A stretch of 64,000 nucleotides of DNA, from assembly GCA_034440575.1 (NCBI GenBank), contig JAOTOL010001308.1, positions 248,001 through 312,000 of the forward strand, read 5' to 3'. Position 1 is the stretch's first letter. Each line of letters starts with the position of its first letter. The position numbers and the translations under genes were made by a program. This document shows, in pieces, positions 55,401 through 59,949 of this stretch. Below the pieces are notes generated by a model. The model saw only the letters and a program-made list of their open reading frames with translations. It ran no database searches and had not been told where the DNA came from. Origin of the DNA: Imbricaverruca yamaguchii (taxonomy: Eukaryota > Arthropoda > Thecostraca > Neoverrucidae).

Positions 55401-57495
55401 TGGTGCACATTGTGGGGTAATGTGCTCGGGTATCTACAATCGCTTTGGTAGAGTTTTATCGCTTTATTCTCTTTATCTGCCTTCTGTCGCTCTCTCGTGC
55501 ACCCTGCTACCTCTTTTATATCTTTCCGCTCTCTGTGTATCTCGTTCCTTTCCTCATGGAATGTTTTGTTCATTTTTGTTCCGTCTATTCACCTGCTGTT
55601 TGTGTTCTCAGCTATCTTGCCCTGTTTATTTTTCTCCTCACCGGTTCCTGCTTCCACACTCTGTTTGTCTGTGTTACGATATCGCAGTCGATGATGAGGT
55701 TGTGGTGTGGATGCAACAGGAACGTGCCGAGAGACAGCAAGATCTCGTGTCTGCGGGCCCAGCGGTACGTCAGCTCGTTCCAGCAGCAATTCGAGTCGCG
55801 CTCTGCCCTCAACAAGAGCAAGGAGGAGCTGGTGAGTGGTGGCGGTGGTCTCGCTTGGCCTCTCCTGGCGCCGGTGCAGGGCCCGGTGCCGCGGTCCACC
55901 TGGTTAAGAGATGCAACTTCTCGGTCAGGAACCTTTGATGCGTGTTTGGTGTTGCATACTCTTTGATTGTTCTTTGGAAAACTGTCTGGTGCTTCATTGT
56001 GTCGTCCTCTCTGGTTATGGCGTCGAATCATGATCCCTCCCTATCCCTGATTCCCACCTTGTCTATCCGTGACGAGCGCACTAATATTGACGCTTGTAAC
56101 CGTGCCCAATGTCTAAGTTTGTGGCTTCGACGTTTCTTTAATGTTAACTTCCACCAATGACCATAGCCTCAATGGTGCACATCAACCTTTTAGCACCGTG
56201 ACATCATCTCCTGTTGTCGATGACTTCAGCGTGATGACCGGTCACTGTTTCAATGACCTCGACCTCTTCAGACCCAACCGCGCTCCCCATGACATTAAGA
56301 ATGCCCCAAGATCAACATCGGCCTGTCCTGGTGAGCTCGACCGATCCCCCACTGCGACCTGACGGGCCGGCCGCGCCGCCAGCTGCTGCGTGCCGTGTTC
56401 GAGGAGATGCTGGAGATCCAGCGGAGTCGGCTGCGCGCCGTGCGCCGGCTCGAGAAGGAGTCGATCCGCGAGTTCTACGACGCGAACGGCTACACGGCCG
56501 ACCTGAACCGCGTGCACCAGTACTACGAGGCCAACTTCCGCGACCTGGCGCAGCTGCTGGCTCGCGAGCGCGCCGACCTGACGCAGGCCGAGCGGCAGCA
56601 GCGGCGACTGGCCGACCGCATCCGGCGCGAGTTCAAGGACTACATGGAGGCGGACGTGCGCAGTCTCAACGACAAGATCGTCAACAGCTGGCAGCCGCAG
56701 TACAGGTGGGTGGGGAGGCTCCGGGTGCGGGTGGGTGGGGAGGCCCCGGGTGCAGGTGGGCGGGGAGGCCCCGGGTACATGTAGGTGGTGAGGCCCCGGG
56801 TGCAGATTGGCGGGGAGGCCCCGGGTACATGCAGATGGAGGCCCCGGGTGCAGGTGGGTGGGGAGGCCCCGGGTACATGCAGATGGAGAGGCACCGGGTG
56901 CAGATGGGCGGGAAGGCCCCGGGTACATGTAGGTGGTGAGGCCCCGGATGCAGGTGGGTGGGGAGGCCTCTGGTAAAGATGGGTGTGGATGCCCCGGGTA
57001 CAGGTTGGCGGTGAGACCTCGGGTACAGATGGGTGGGAATGTCCTGGGTGCAGGTGAGTTGTTGCATGGGGTGTCTGTTATAGGTGGTGGAGAGACCCTG
57101 GAATAGCTGGTAGGTTGGTAGGTGGAGTGTCTAGTGCATGTGGGTTGGGATGTGCAGGGTCTGGCATAGACGGACGGTTCGCACCTACAACAGATGAAGT
57201 ATCCGTTGAAGATGGGTAGTTACTTGACCATGGTAGCGTAGATGTTGACATTGTTTGCCTGACCGCAGTATTGTCAACGCATTACCGCATAAATCACAAC
57301 AATGCAATGGACTTCTTGTTACGAACATGAGAGGCTACGTCAGAACACTAGGTTGTAGCATTCACGAGCATCCCAGATCATTATTAATTCGATATTTCAT
57401 GAGCTTATCTGACGTGTCGCTGTTGCAGGGAGCTGGATGCGGATCGCGTGCGCAGCGACCTGTACCGAGCCAACTGGAAGTTCTGCGTCTCGTAG
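22758..57495 (+). CDS. CEP95: CEP95 homologue, centrosomal protein of 95 kDa (18 exons traced; first exon and one internal exon not found)
   Basis: Traced exons: 22758-22889, 23389-23589, 24156-24286, 25318-25430, 32664-33574, 34234-34419, 37180-37388, 37943-38179, 40487-40687, 41388-41445, 44576-44815, 45733-45862, 52382-52486, 53298-53449, 53949-54064, 55738-55831, 56383-56705, 57429-57495. All have AG/GT borders. Phases match at every junction except 41445/44576, which needs another small exon. The product is about 1,200 residues. The N-terminal helical CH-like region (LDLINIDLSHISGADV, YNLLEIF), the C-terminal coiled coil (FEEMLEIQRSRLRAVRRLEKE, YYEANF) and the tail ELDADR.RS follow the order I remember for vertebrate CEP95, a centrosome/spindle-pole protein of poorly known function. 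The middle is disordered: a Ser/Gly/Ala/Val repeat, then acidic repeats, then an Arg/Ser segment. Human CEP95 is about 820 residues; the excess lies in the middle. A BLASTP search of the joined exons would settle the name. Confidence 0.85.
23389..23589 (+). CDS. CEP95: CEP95 exon B (N-terminal CH-like region, second half)
   Basis: Acceptor TTCCACAG, donor GTAGGC. It encodes the best-conserved stretch: VQTLINHLALDLINIDLSH then ISGADVIAGD and IYNLLEIFCGLHKYL. Phase 1 in and out. The minus-strand ORFs over it are shadows. Confidence 0.9.
24156..24286 (+). CDS. CEP95: CEP95 exon C (acidic/serine linker)
   Basis: Acceptor GTGAACAG, donor CAG/GTCAGC, phase 1 in and 0 out. It encodes WNLEESLTETESELG, a run of serines and aspartates, then a Pro/Gln-rich end. 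It is followed directly by a 22-bp minisatellite. Confidence 0.75.
24297..25150. repeat. 22-bp minisatellite after exon C, decaying to the right
   Basis: About 15 tidy 22-bp units (TGACTGTGTCCCAGCCATGTAC and variants, 24310-24640), then increasingly degenerate TGTCCCAG-containing units to about 25150. It starts some 10 bases past the donor of exon C, and the first unit has a CCAG/GTGCTG reading like that donor, but derivation from the donor is less clear than at other introns. Confidence 0.9.
25318..25430 (+). CDS. CEP95: CEP95 exon D (Gly/Ala/acidic linker)
   Basis: Acceptor GGCCAG, donor CG/GTGAGT, phase 0 in and 2 out. It encodes EGDDGAAANAAGAG then GRETQEEDEGEPAVPR. Phase 2 fits exon E. 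Confidence 0.75.
25431..28526. other. CEP95 intron: no further exon recognised
   Basis: Intron sequence containing a duplicated segment around a poly(A) tract (26771-27147) and a GC-rich patch at 27430-28030 whose ORFs show no signature. A TTAACCCGCGCCGTCTCGG motif at 26660 resembles the end of the 12688 element, so a solo end may sit there. Confidence 0.5.
26771..27147. repeat. direct repeat flanking a poly(A)/AATA-rich tract
   Basis: TTTGTGCTCGGATAATTTTA, then ATCGTG, CATTTTTCATGTTCACAA at both 26775-26832 and 27092-27148. Between them lie C runs and about 90 bases of almost pure A (27001-27091). Confidence 0.85.
28527..29882 (-). mobile_element. TTAA-bordered non-autonomous element, copy 2
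   Basis: Both ends match perfectly over 20 bases when read inwards (TTAACACGCGCCCTGGAGGG), with TTAA duplicated. Orientation is opposite to copy 1 (20814-22183). An internal repeat of the left end begins at 28890 (GTTAACACACGCCCTAGAGG), so about 365 bases are duplicated at that end. The centre has the conserved AGGTCA/TGACCT half-site cluster. It lies in the CEP95 intron between exons D and E. Confidence 0.9.
29883..30325. other. CEP95 intron, nothing recognised
   Basis: Unique intron sequence without ORFs of interest. Confidence 0.5.
30326..30921. repeat. 16-bp minisatellite, about 37 copies
   Basis: Units TCATTTGTCATTTGTC with an exact 16-bp period (30422 to 30438) and occasional 7-9-bp insertions or deletions. 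It has no stop codons in any plus-strand frame, giving three overlapping false ORFs of repeating Cys/His/Leu/Ser/Phe residues. Confidence 0.97.
31255..32060. repeat. 32-bp minisatellite, about 25 copies
   Basis: Units GGTAACCGCCTCCTCCCGGC then AGTCATTGCCAC, 32 bp. Each contains a pyrimidine-rich tract followed by GGCAG, which resembles a 3' splice site, but it does not match the acceptor of the next exon. Confidence 0.95.
32110..32655. repeat. composite GACGTGG minisatellite, ~78-bp higher-order unit
   Basis: Nested repeats of GTCGTGACGTGG and GTCCGACGTCGTG modules, with a higher-order period near 78 bp. It ends a few bases before exon E. The GTCCGACGTCG module equals part of the exon E head (GTCCGACGTCGGCC), suggesting origin from that exon start. 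Confidence 0.85.
32664..33574 (+). CDS. CEP95: CEP95 exon E (303-codon Ser/Gly/Ala/Val repeat exon)
   Basis: Acceptor GTCGCTTCAG, donor ACAG/GTGAGC, phase 2 in and 1 out; both phases fit the neighbours. It encodes about 24 copies of a 9-residue repeat close to VASGGSxxR (27-bp unit, 32780-33430), with a unique head (SRPTSAGVRRSG) and tail (SSSGLKMTSSGSGVM). Because the unit is 27 bp, all frames on both strands stay open, including a 535-codon minus-strand ORF. Phase agreement, splice sites and similarity to exon F in composition make the plus strand the coding one. No counterpart is known to me in vertebrate CEP95; probably disordered. Exon status should be confirmed by RNA. Confidence 0.65.
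33575..34233. other. CEP95 intron, nothing recognised
   Basis: Unique sequence with a few AGGTCA-like words (33759-33772) and a small inverted repeat near 34058-34105, where CCACCACCGGTATCCGGTGG can fold back. Confidence 0.5.
34234..34419 (+). CDS. CEP95: CEP95 exon F (Ser/Gly/Ala-rich)
   Basis: Acceptor GTGGCAG, donor CAGT/GTGAGT, phase 1 in and out. It encodes GDPEAEPSALPSSESGPAVA then Ser/Gly/Ala/Arg-rich sequence to KSARSGSAQQ, similar in composition to exon E. Confidence 0.65.
34519..34740. repeat. 222-bp imperfect palindrome with TA/TATG core
   Basis: The left arm 34519-34589 and right arm 34669-34740 are about 90% complementary over 71 bases (CTGGTGAGCATGACCATGTG reads in from both ends). 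The 79-bp core is TA and TATG microsatellite. It would form a long hairpin in RNA or a cruciform in DNA. It may be a fold-back element whose core expanded. Confidence 0.9.
34741..35206. other. CEP95 intron, nothing recognised
   Basis: AT-rich unique sequence between the palindrome and the 50-bp array. Confidence 0.5.
35207..37179 (+). repeat. 50-bp minisatellite made of copies of the exon G 3' splice site (~39 copies)
   Basis: Exact 50-bp period (for example 35461 to 35511). Each unit reads CCTAAC (branch-point consensus), GGCGGGTTGTGCGGCAG (acceptor), then TGGCCGAG(T/A)CCTCCGAGG and ACGCCACG, the first 26 bases of exon G, then TCCTAA. The branch A is 18 bases before the AG in every unit. 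In the exon G frame each unit stops at TAA after ten codons. The last unit runs directly into the true exon at 37180. Units are nearly identical, so the array is young or homogenised. Confidence 0.95.
37180..37388 (+). CDS. CEP95: CEP95 exon G
   Basis: Acceptor TGCGGCAG, donor GAG/GTGAGG, phase 1 in and 0 out. It encodes AETSEDATPSPLKAPAG, then ALGRASASRPSQLVMRASVS, a His/Tyr run (DHHHYHHYEDGG) and ETSE. Its first 26 bases are repeated through the preceding array. Confidence 0.75.
37435..37760. repeat. ~24-bp degenerate repeat in the intron before exon H
   Basis: Imperfect units GTCGATCGTAGCATCGTAGC then TAAT, about twelve copies. Confidence 0.85.
37943..38179 (+). CDS. CEP95: CEP95 exon H (acidic 8-residue repeats)
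   Basis: Acceptor CTGCATCAG, donor GAG/GTCGGT (weak), phase 0 in and out. It encodes about seven 8-residue repeats close to DEPSAEYD (24-bp units), then SCPDGFQVQQSSDLTSQLE. The donor could also lie slightly downstream. The acidic, repetitive character suggests a disordered linker. Confidence 0.7.
38180..39357. other. CEP95 intron containing a dispersed repeat copy
   Basis: Contains the uninterrupted copy of the repeat also found at 20709-20813/22184-22385. Otherwise nothing is recognised. Confidence 0.5.
38748..39050. repeat. dispersed repeat, uninterrupted copy
   Basis: Matches both halves of the repeat that copy 1 of the TTAA element interrupts. At the point matching the insertion it reads GATGTATTAGACTCAAA, so it serves as an empty-site reference. 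Confidence 0.75.
39358..40065. repeat. 64-bp minisatellite, about 11 copies
   Basis: Units GTAGGCTGTACCTATGGGGT then GTAGCTGTGCTGGCC, TGTAGGGCAGGTGCC and AGGTGTAATATAGT; exact 64-bp period (39601 to 39665), nearly identical copies. Each holds a GGGCAG/GTGCCAG and GTAGCTGTGCTG pattern. It precedes a degenerate CTGCAGCTG tract and exon I. Confidence 0.95.
40100..40486. repeat. degenerate GCTGTACTGCAG repeats leading into exon I
   Basis: Many short units of TAGCTGTACTGCAGCTG and variants. They resemble the real acceptor (TAGCTATTCTGCAGCAG at 40470-40486), so the tract looks like decayed copies of it. Confidence 0.8.
40487..40687 (+). CDS. CEP95: CEP95 exon I (acidic)
   Basis: Acceptor TTCTGCAGCAG (40484 is an alternative start one codon earlier), donor GGG/GTAAGC, phase 0 in and out. 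It encodes SFDGRQTMQSLTPEEAG, a run of acidic residues (DEEEEEEEGDDDE), then DISRQLSEELETMRQSADVV. Confidence 0.8.
40712..41387 (+). repeat. 51-57-bp minisatellite made of copies of the exon J 3' splice site (~12 copies)
   Basis: Units read TCTCTGCTGCTG(T/C)CCAG then GTGGGTCTGGAGCTGCTCCC and GTCACTGG. The true junction is CTACGCTGCTGCTCAG then GTGCATCTGGGACTGCCCCT. Pyrimidine tract, AG and exon head all align. Each unit also has CAG/GTGGGT, a good match to a 5' splice site, so units could act as either site. Lengths vary by a few bases. Confidence 0.9.
41388..41445 (+). CDS. CEP95: CEP95 exon J (short)
   Basis: Acceptor CTGCTCAG, donor CTAG/GTAAGC. It encodes VHLGLPLASDVAGNLEGCL. It leaves in phase 1, whereas exon K needs phase 0, so either a small exon lies between them or this exon is not always used. 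Confidence 0.55.
41446..44575. other. CEP95 intron(s); an unseen exon is expected here
   Basis: A phase change (1 out, 0 in) requires an additional exon whose length is 2 modulo 3. The 41520-41950 part is GC-rich with ORFs on both strands, but I could not pick an exon. The rest is AT-rich, with a palindrome at 43398-43520. Confidence 0.5.
43398..43520. repeat. palindrome with (AT)n core
   Basis: TTTTGCGTATTTATTGCAGA, then AATGTATATGTA on the left, with the exact reverse complement on the right, around some 60 bases of alternating AT. It has the same design as the palindrome at 34519-34740 but unrelated arms. Confidence 0.92.
44576..44815 (+). CDS. CEP95: CEP95 exon K (Arg/Ser-rich)
   Basis: Acceptor GTGCCGCAG, donor GAG/GTGAGT, phase 0 in and out. 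It encodes PMERYGRLEDADDCRRRSRS, AEPRRDSSVSAHWPSRRRYR, then a Ser/Asp/Arg segment ending QQRNVETIAE. It is probably disordered, with many possible phosphorylation sites (inference). Confidence 0.75.
44816..45449. other. CEP95 intron, nothing recognised
   Basis: Unique intron sequence between exon K and the 36-bp array. Short ORFs only. Confidence 0.5.
45450..45725 (+). repeat. 36-bp minisatellite before exon L (~7 copies), acceptor-like
   Basis: Units GTCAGCTGCAGGTCAGCTTC then CAGGCCAGTGTGCCAT. The last units (CCAGACCAGTGTGCCGCGTCAG) grade into the true acceptor (CAGTGTGTTGTGTGCCGTCAG). The phrase CAGTGTG..G.GTCAG is common to both. Confidence 0.85.
45733..45862 (+). CDS. CEP95: CEP95 exon L
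   Basis: Acceptor GTGCCGTCAG, donor CAAA/GTGAGC, phase 0 in and 1 out. It encodes IRETAGERAITQTTREQTG then DQLQKETVTREVRRKVS and SAPHHDQ. Charged and helical. Confidence 0.8.
45985..46205 (+). repeat. 25-bp minisatellite after exon L (~8 copies), donor-like
   Basis: Units GTGGCAGAGTGGGCGTCCCA then TACCT. The real donor region reads CAAAGTGAGCGGTCCGTACCT (45859-45879): CA-AGTG-GCG-TCC--TACCT is common to both. Units therefore look like copies of the exon L 5' splice site. Confidence 0.85.
46320..46500. repeat. ~62-bp repeat, 2.5 copies
   Basis: TATGTCGGCGTTGTATCAAC preceded by a CCCGCAG/CCCCCAG and GTGCCTGGTT, present at about 46370 and 46432. It has an acceptor-like start (pyrimidines plus CAG). 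Confidence 0.75.
46500..47930 (+). repeat. 38-bp minisatellite made of copies of the exon M 3' splice site (left part, ~37 copies)
   Basis: Units GTGATTGTCTCTGTGCCATC then CTCAG, then TGGGCTACAGTTG. The true junction at 52361-52395 reads ATTGTCTCTGTGCCATCCTCAG then TGGCCTACACC. Sub-variants (GGTGAGCTACAATTG, GCAGGCTACACTTG) recur in blocks, showing segmental duplication within the array. The array is interrupted by a transposon and resumes at 52032. Confidence 0.95.
48500..48575 (-). mobile_element. tRNA-like SINE relic inside the transposon
   Basis: On the minus strand an A-box-like TTAGCTAAGTTGGTAAGGC is followed by a degraded B box. Weak evidence. Confidence 0.35.
48589..51084 (-). CDS. 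putative transposase, 831 residues, intact
   Basis: One uninterrupted ORF fills the transposon on the minus strand, so it is probably the transposase. Residues 141-170 carry a Cys/His cluster (CPHTILLCHEPGSGCPGKEC then CSC), a likely zinc site. Residues 190-245 are Lys/Arg-rich (possible nuclear localisation). Residues 245-300 are acidic and may form coiled coil. Residues 323-343 look helical. The core is MGDSTNQNTG (about 467-476), WAICCLHTNELPLRHL (about 495-510), then AIDGPTSS. The Asp residues may belong to an RNase-H-like active site (inference). I recall similar uncharacterised proteins with DST/DGT..NTG and NELPLRHL motifs in arthropods and cnidarians, without an assigned superfamily. 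An acceptor (TTTTTTTCAG) lies 35 bases before the ATG with the frame open, so an upstream exon may extend the protein. An AATAAA on the minus strand lies near 48113-48119. Confidence 0.8.
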   Translation of the reverse strand: MVTASPGGSKAKPKTRNESGSKLSDFVGKGKEFIPSEVPTVRTVIQRGILIKEQLMIEEERGKKNISVGEIAKELAPLILAQWHRSNAKFCPPVIIQEKSLVTKVGRLWRRVEEVALGRAKQAERKKVVDMLDNLMDITTCPHTILLCHEPGSGCPGKECQTKAHIKCSCPQASKVPVMELRWMSAQRAKRGEKSKMMMGSDDKKESGRQQKAAKRKAAGKEADMKRMRKQEEVESRLMDQQEEVNQLMCQGGSGEEDEEVFEPPASVAKEQEEDARRLVDVLLEERLGDAAWLVLRYLESPGPRRNTMLVLNTARASLRCGVSPTAAAAIATDFLKDLIAAGHLAPEMSYLACDPSKLVRARKRAMLGAQEKDQERHVTDKIVGMGYDGRRDPRTRAMVADSSGKLKMMMIKEDHESVTEEPSGRYLAHFVPQPPIHPEKPALKVAQALYELLKKHNSIDSLQILMGDSTNQNTGWRGGTHAHLEKLLGRKLFWAICCLHTNELPLRHLITAIDGPTSSDKGFMGPVCSLLPKVNEMAYNSSFKKLPGGEELITIPEEVLGNMSTDQKTCYKLVQAVKTGHLPPALQDMQCGQLCHARWLTTGQRLVFMWTRKHGLSGQNLKTLEILVKFCLEFYLKLYYDLKVKHFIVDAPYHILTSLRILKNQPNKVKDAVTFYVRTGAWYSHSECLLLSLLASSDPEDRKFAVNQILTLRRDGEYGDTSVRPRVTPKLNLSATTLIDLVAWKPGEVQEPSFTCSHSKAEIQGFLAEPFIPPKFSCHTQSTERCVKLVTEAAAAVCGQEARDGYIRARLQHREIMPVFTTKKHILTTF
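52032..52381 (+). repeat. 38-bp exon M splice-site array, right part (~9 copies)
   Basis: Continues the 46500-47930 array after the transposon. The last unit ends at the genuine exon M acceptor. Confidence 0.95.
52382..52486 (+). CDS. CEP95: CEP95 exon M
   Basis: Acceptor CCATCCTCAG, donor AAAG/GTTAGC, phase 1 in and out. It encodes MAYTKQVSRRSVDSDGITD then CLESKADDTYIKAEGK. Confidence 0.8.
52487..53297. other. CEP95 intron; duplicated acceptor near its end
   Basis: Mostly unique. CTCTGTGTCCCTCAGAGGCTG at 53231-53251 is a near copy of the exon N junction CCCTGTGTCCATCAGAGACGG (53283-53303), about 52 bases upstream: a single duplication of the 3' splice site. Confidence 0.7.
53298..53449 (+). 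CDS. CEP95: CEP95 exon N
   Basis: Acceptor TGTCCATCAG, donor CGG/GTAGGT, phase 1 in and 0 out. It encodes ETDVFEYLRREFPYVHVSG, then ETKRRLMGQYRQQMKYIMSL and VEPIESRKIKIR. Start of the conserved C-terminal half. Confidence 0.85.
53450..53948. other. CEP95 intron, nothing recognised
   Basis: Overlapping ORFs on both strands without signatures; the intron ends at GTCGGCAG. Confidence 0.5.
53949..54064 (+). CDS. CEP95: CEP95 exon O
   Basis: Acceptor CTGTCGGCAG, donor CG/GTGAGT, phase 0 in and 2 out. It encodes RRDVLQRQSLLTDIMRQQK then VHDQRFRELSDCKRRQIK, basic and helical. Confidence 0.85.
54065..54560 (+). repeat. ~80-bp minisatellite after exon O (~6 copies), donor-derived
   Basis: The first unit begins GATCAAGCTGTGGTGAGGCG, matching the exon O end plus donor GATCAAGATCCGGTGAGTGG. 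Later units carry GAGCTGCGG(T/C)GAGGCGTCACGG, then GGTAGGGTGGCGGGCTGCAG and TGATGGT. Confidence 0.88.
54735..54995 (-). mobile_element. SINE with (TAAA)n tail, minus strand
   Basis: On the minus strand a B-box-like GGGTTCGAACG is followed by a body (CATGGCTGTCCGTAACAGCC) and a tail of six TAAA units (54736-54761 on the plus strand as TTTA). The tRNA-like head is degraded. Confidence 0.55.
54996..55737. other. CEP95 intron, nothing recognised
   Basis: Pyrimidine-rich from 55460 to 55680. ORFs lack signatures. Confidence 0.5.
55738..55831 (+). CDS. CEP95: CEP95 exon P
   Basis: Donor CTG/GTGAGT is good. The acceptor GAGAGACAG has little pyrimidine tract but is the only nearby AG that keeps phase 2 open. 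It encodes KISCLRAQRYVSSFQQQFES then RSALNKSKEEL, matching in order the RAR.YY..YR segment of vertebrate CEP95. Confidence 0.75.
55832..56382. other. CEP95 intron, nothing recognised
   Basis: Unique sequence ending in the GC-rich acceptor GCCGCGCCGCCAG. Confidence 0.5.
56383..56705 (+). CDS. CEP95: CEP95 exon Q (C-terminal coiled coil)
   Basis: Acceptor GCGCCGCCAG, donor ACAG/GTGGGT, phase 0 in and 2 out. It encodes LLRAVFEEMLEIQRSRLRAV, VHQYYEANFRDLAQLLARER, then a long helix to SWQPQY. This is the strongest match to vertebrate CEP95 (FEE..IQ..RLR, YY...F..LA). Very GC-rich codons. Confidence 0.92.
56706..57075 (+). repeat. ~26-bp minisatellite made of copies of the exon Q 5' splice site
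   Basis: Units read GAGGCCCCGGGTGCAG then GTGGGTGGGG. The real junction is CCGCAGTACAG then GTGGGTGGGGAGGC. The array starts at the donor itself, and several units keep CAG/GTGGGT or ACAG/GT. About 12-14 units, with decay to the right. Confidence 0.92.
57429..57495 (+). CDS. CEP95: CEP95 last exon with stop codon
   Basis: Acceptor CTGTTGCAG, phase 2 in. It encodes ELDADRVRSDLYRANWKF then CVS and stop TAG (57493-57495). The vertebrate protein ends with a closely similar ELEADR.KSQL segment, which fixes the C-terminus. Confidence 0.92.
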
Positions 57496-57960
57496 TCGCG
57501 ACGCCACAGACCCGCTGTCCCTCGAACGTCGACCGACCGACCGACCGCCGCACGCGCCAACTCCCCCGCCCCGCATCGGGAAACGTCAGCTAGACGGGCG
57601 GCTGAAAATGTCCTGACGTGTCGCCGCCTATCGGGGCACCTGTTGTATGCCCAAGTAGCTCCGATCGACCCTGCGTGTGGGGTCGCCCGTTTTATCCCGA
57701 AGTGGCTCGGATCGACCCTGCGTATAGGGTCGTCCGCTGTATGCCGGAGCAGCCCGGATCGACCCTGTGTATGGGGTCATCCGTTGTATACTGGAGTAGC
57801 TCGGATCAACCCTGGGTATGGGGCCATCTGTTTTATGCCGGAGTAGCTCGGAGCGATGCACAGACTCGGCTGTCATTGTGAGGTGCGTTTCCAGATGTCC
57901 CATTATCAGTTGTATTATTTTATTGTTTTGTTACGGGCAATAAATTGTTACCGATGCGGC
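57496..57960 (+). other. CEP95: CEP95 3' UTR with tandem repeat and polyadenylation signal
   Basis: About 460 bases. It holds four ~47-bp repeats (57655-57850; units contain GCTCGGATCGACCCTG and GGGTC.TCCGT) and ends at AATAAA (57939-57944). Confidence 0.75.
57939..57944 (+). terminator. CEP95: AATAAA polyadenylation signal
   Basis: The first canonical AATAAA after the CEP95 stop codon, 444 bases downstream. Confidence 0.7.
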
Positions 57961-58390
57961 AAACGCGCGAAGTGAAGCAGCGGAGGGTGCAGCAGCCCGC
58001 CATCGACATTCTTTGTGTGAGAACCACACGATGCCAACTGCTAGTAAGCTATCCGTATTCCAATGACCCGCGTTTCACTTCCCGCTCCGTTTCACTGTGG
58101 AGGTGTCCAATATTCGCTGCACAGTATCGTTCAACGCCGATAAAAACTTGCCACGCCCAAGAAAGTCACAGTCGTCGGACCTCACAACCTTTCCAGATCA
58201 GTTGTGAAAACATGCCGGCCCTCTGGCTGCACCAGTATGGCTTCTGTAGCACACATGACTAACCATGCGGTAACCGCATCAGTGAACCCCCCTCTTGCGG
58301 CGAATCCCCCGACGAGGCACCACCTTTTAGTGGTGAGGGGATTGAGTACCCCAATGACCCGACGACTATCATACCGGTGAGGGGCGAGAC
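57961..58390. other. intergenic, nothing recognised
   Basis: No ORF with family signature between the CEP95 polyadenylation signal and the MITE. Confidence 0.45.
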
Positions 58391-59331
58391 TATGGGTCTG
58401 TTCCCGTGGCTCCACCAGGAGGAACTCAGTGGAGGTAAGTTGAGGCTAGTTGAGACCTGCCCACGGGAACGACCGGTGGAGAAGTCAGCTGACAGCGGTC
58501 TGAATTCTGCGACAAAAAGGAAGTGTTTGGCGCGGTATCTGGCGCTATTGATCAAATTGCCCCTCAAATGTTTGTCCAGATGATCACACAATGAATATAG
58601 GATGACTTATAATACGAGTCCCAAAATTGTCTTTATTTCTGGCGATGTAGGGGCCCTCAAGAACTGTAGGGAGAACAGATGTTCCTTTTGCCTATGGGAT
58701 GAACCAAGCAATCTTTCTTCCATCTCGGTTGAGCACCAGGAGTCGTCTCCCCAGTTTTGTGATTGGTTACAGCCTACCTTCTTAATGTACAGCATATAAT
58801 CTGGTGTCTGGCTACCCCGAGACGCTTTTCTACCCGATGCTGGTTTTTCCCATCCCAACTTTCTCGACCTCCTCGATCGGGCTTGAGTGAAATCTTAGTT
58901 GGCGCCGCATTGCGGTAGTTGCGGCTCGGGGATTGCGGCGGATCCCGCCGATAAAGTAACATCTTGCCCTTAGGACGAATGACGTATATCAAAGGCCACA
59001 AAAAGGATGCTTTGTGGTCTGCATCTGCTACTTCGATTATTGTTCATAGTTGTAATTTCATATTTGCCTTGCGAAGGATGATCCTGGTATTCAGCTGACG
59101 CATGAAGATGAGATTCATATGGCGAAGGACGTTGTTTACGTGCAAATATATGAAACTAGTGCGCCACGATTGAGCTCCACTGAAAAATCACAATTGGACC
59201 CTGCTCCTCGGCTGGTGGAGCTTTTGCTCCACTGGTGGAGGTTGGTGGAGGAAAAATATCCACTGGGTTGGCCACGGGAACGACCAGTGGAGGTTTGTGG
59301 AAGTTAGTGGAGCCACGGGAACAGACCCTAT
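58391..59331. mobile_element. 935-bp MITE, PIF/Harbinger-like ends, TAT target duplication
   Basis: Inverted ends share GGGTCTGTTCCCGTGGCTCC (58394-58413 and complement at 59309-59328), perfect over at least 20 bases. TAT flanks both sides (58391-58393, 59329-59331). Further inverted blocks (CCACGGGAACGACC..TGGAG) lie inside both ends. A 3-bp duplication and GGG-start fit PIF/Harbinger; no transposase is encoded. Confidence 0.8.
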
Positions 59332-59949
59332 GTGTGCTTCACTCGTCCTTCCGTCCATACGCTCCCATTGCAGTGCCCATCTCGTCCCAGCATCCATGTC
59401 GTTCACCTGGCCCTGCAACGCCAACTATCCCTATTGTGAGCAGACAGGGCAACTTTCCCGATGCTGCCCACCAGCTCAGTTTTATCAGCGTAGCCACGTG
59501 CCCTCGGCCCGTCCCCCGGGGTTCACGGAGTCCTGGAGGTGAAGGTCCCCCGTTGCACGGTACTAGTTGTGACGGGGGACCAACACACCTTTTTGGTCCC
59601 TATGTCCCAGAGGGGCGGGCGGGCCCATGAGACCGTTGACCCTGGCTGGTCGCCTCGGGCCGGGGTCCTGGGACTCCTCTCAGTGCCCGCGGGCCGGGGT
59701 CAAGAGATGGGCGGTGCTGGATCCTGGTCGGGATGGTGAGTCTTTCTCCCGGCCGGGCGAAGGTGCTGCCCGCCCTGTATGGCTCCTCAGGCGCCTGGCC
59801 ACCTCCCGTCCGCGGGGCTCCCCCGTTGGGCCCCTATGTGGTGGGGCGCCCGAGGAGTGGAAACCAAGACACTATGCCATCTACAACCCCCAAAATCGCC
59901 CCTGGTCCCAGTCGTGAGGGCCATACCAGCCCCCATCTTCGACGTGATC

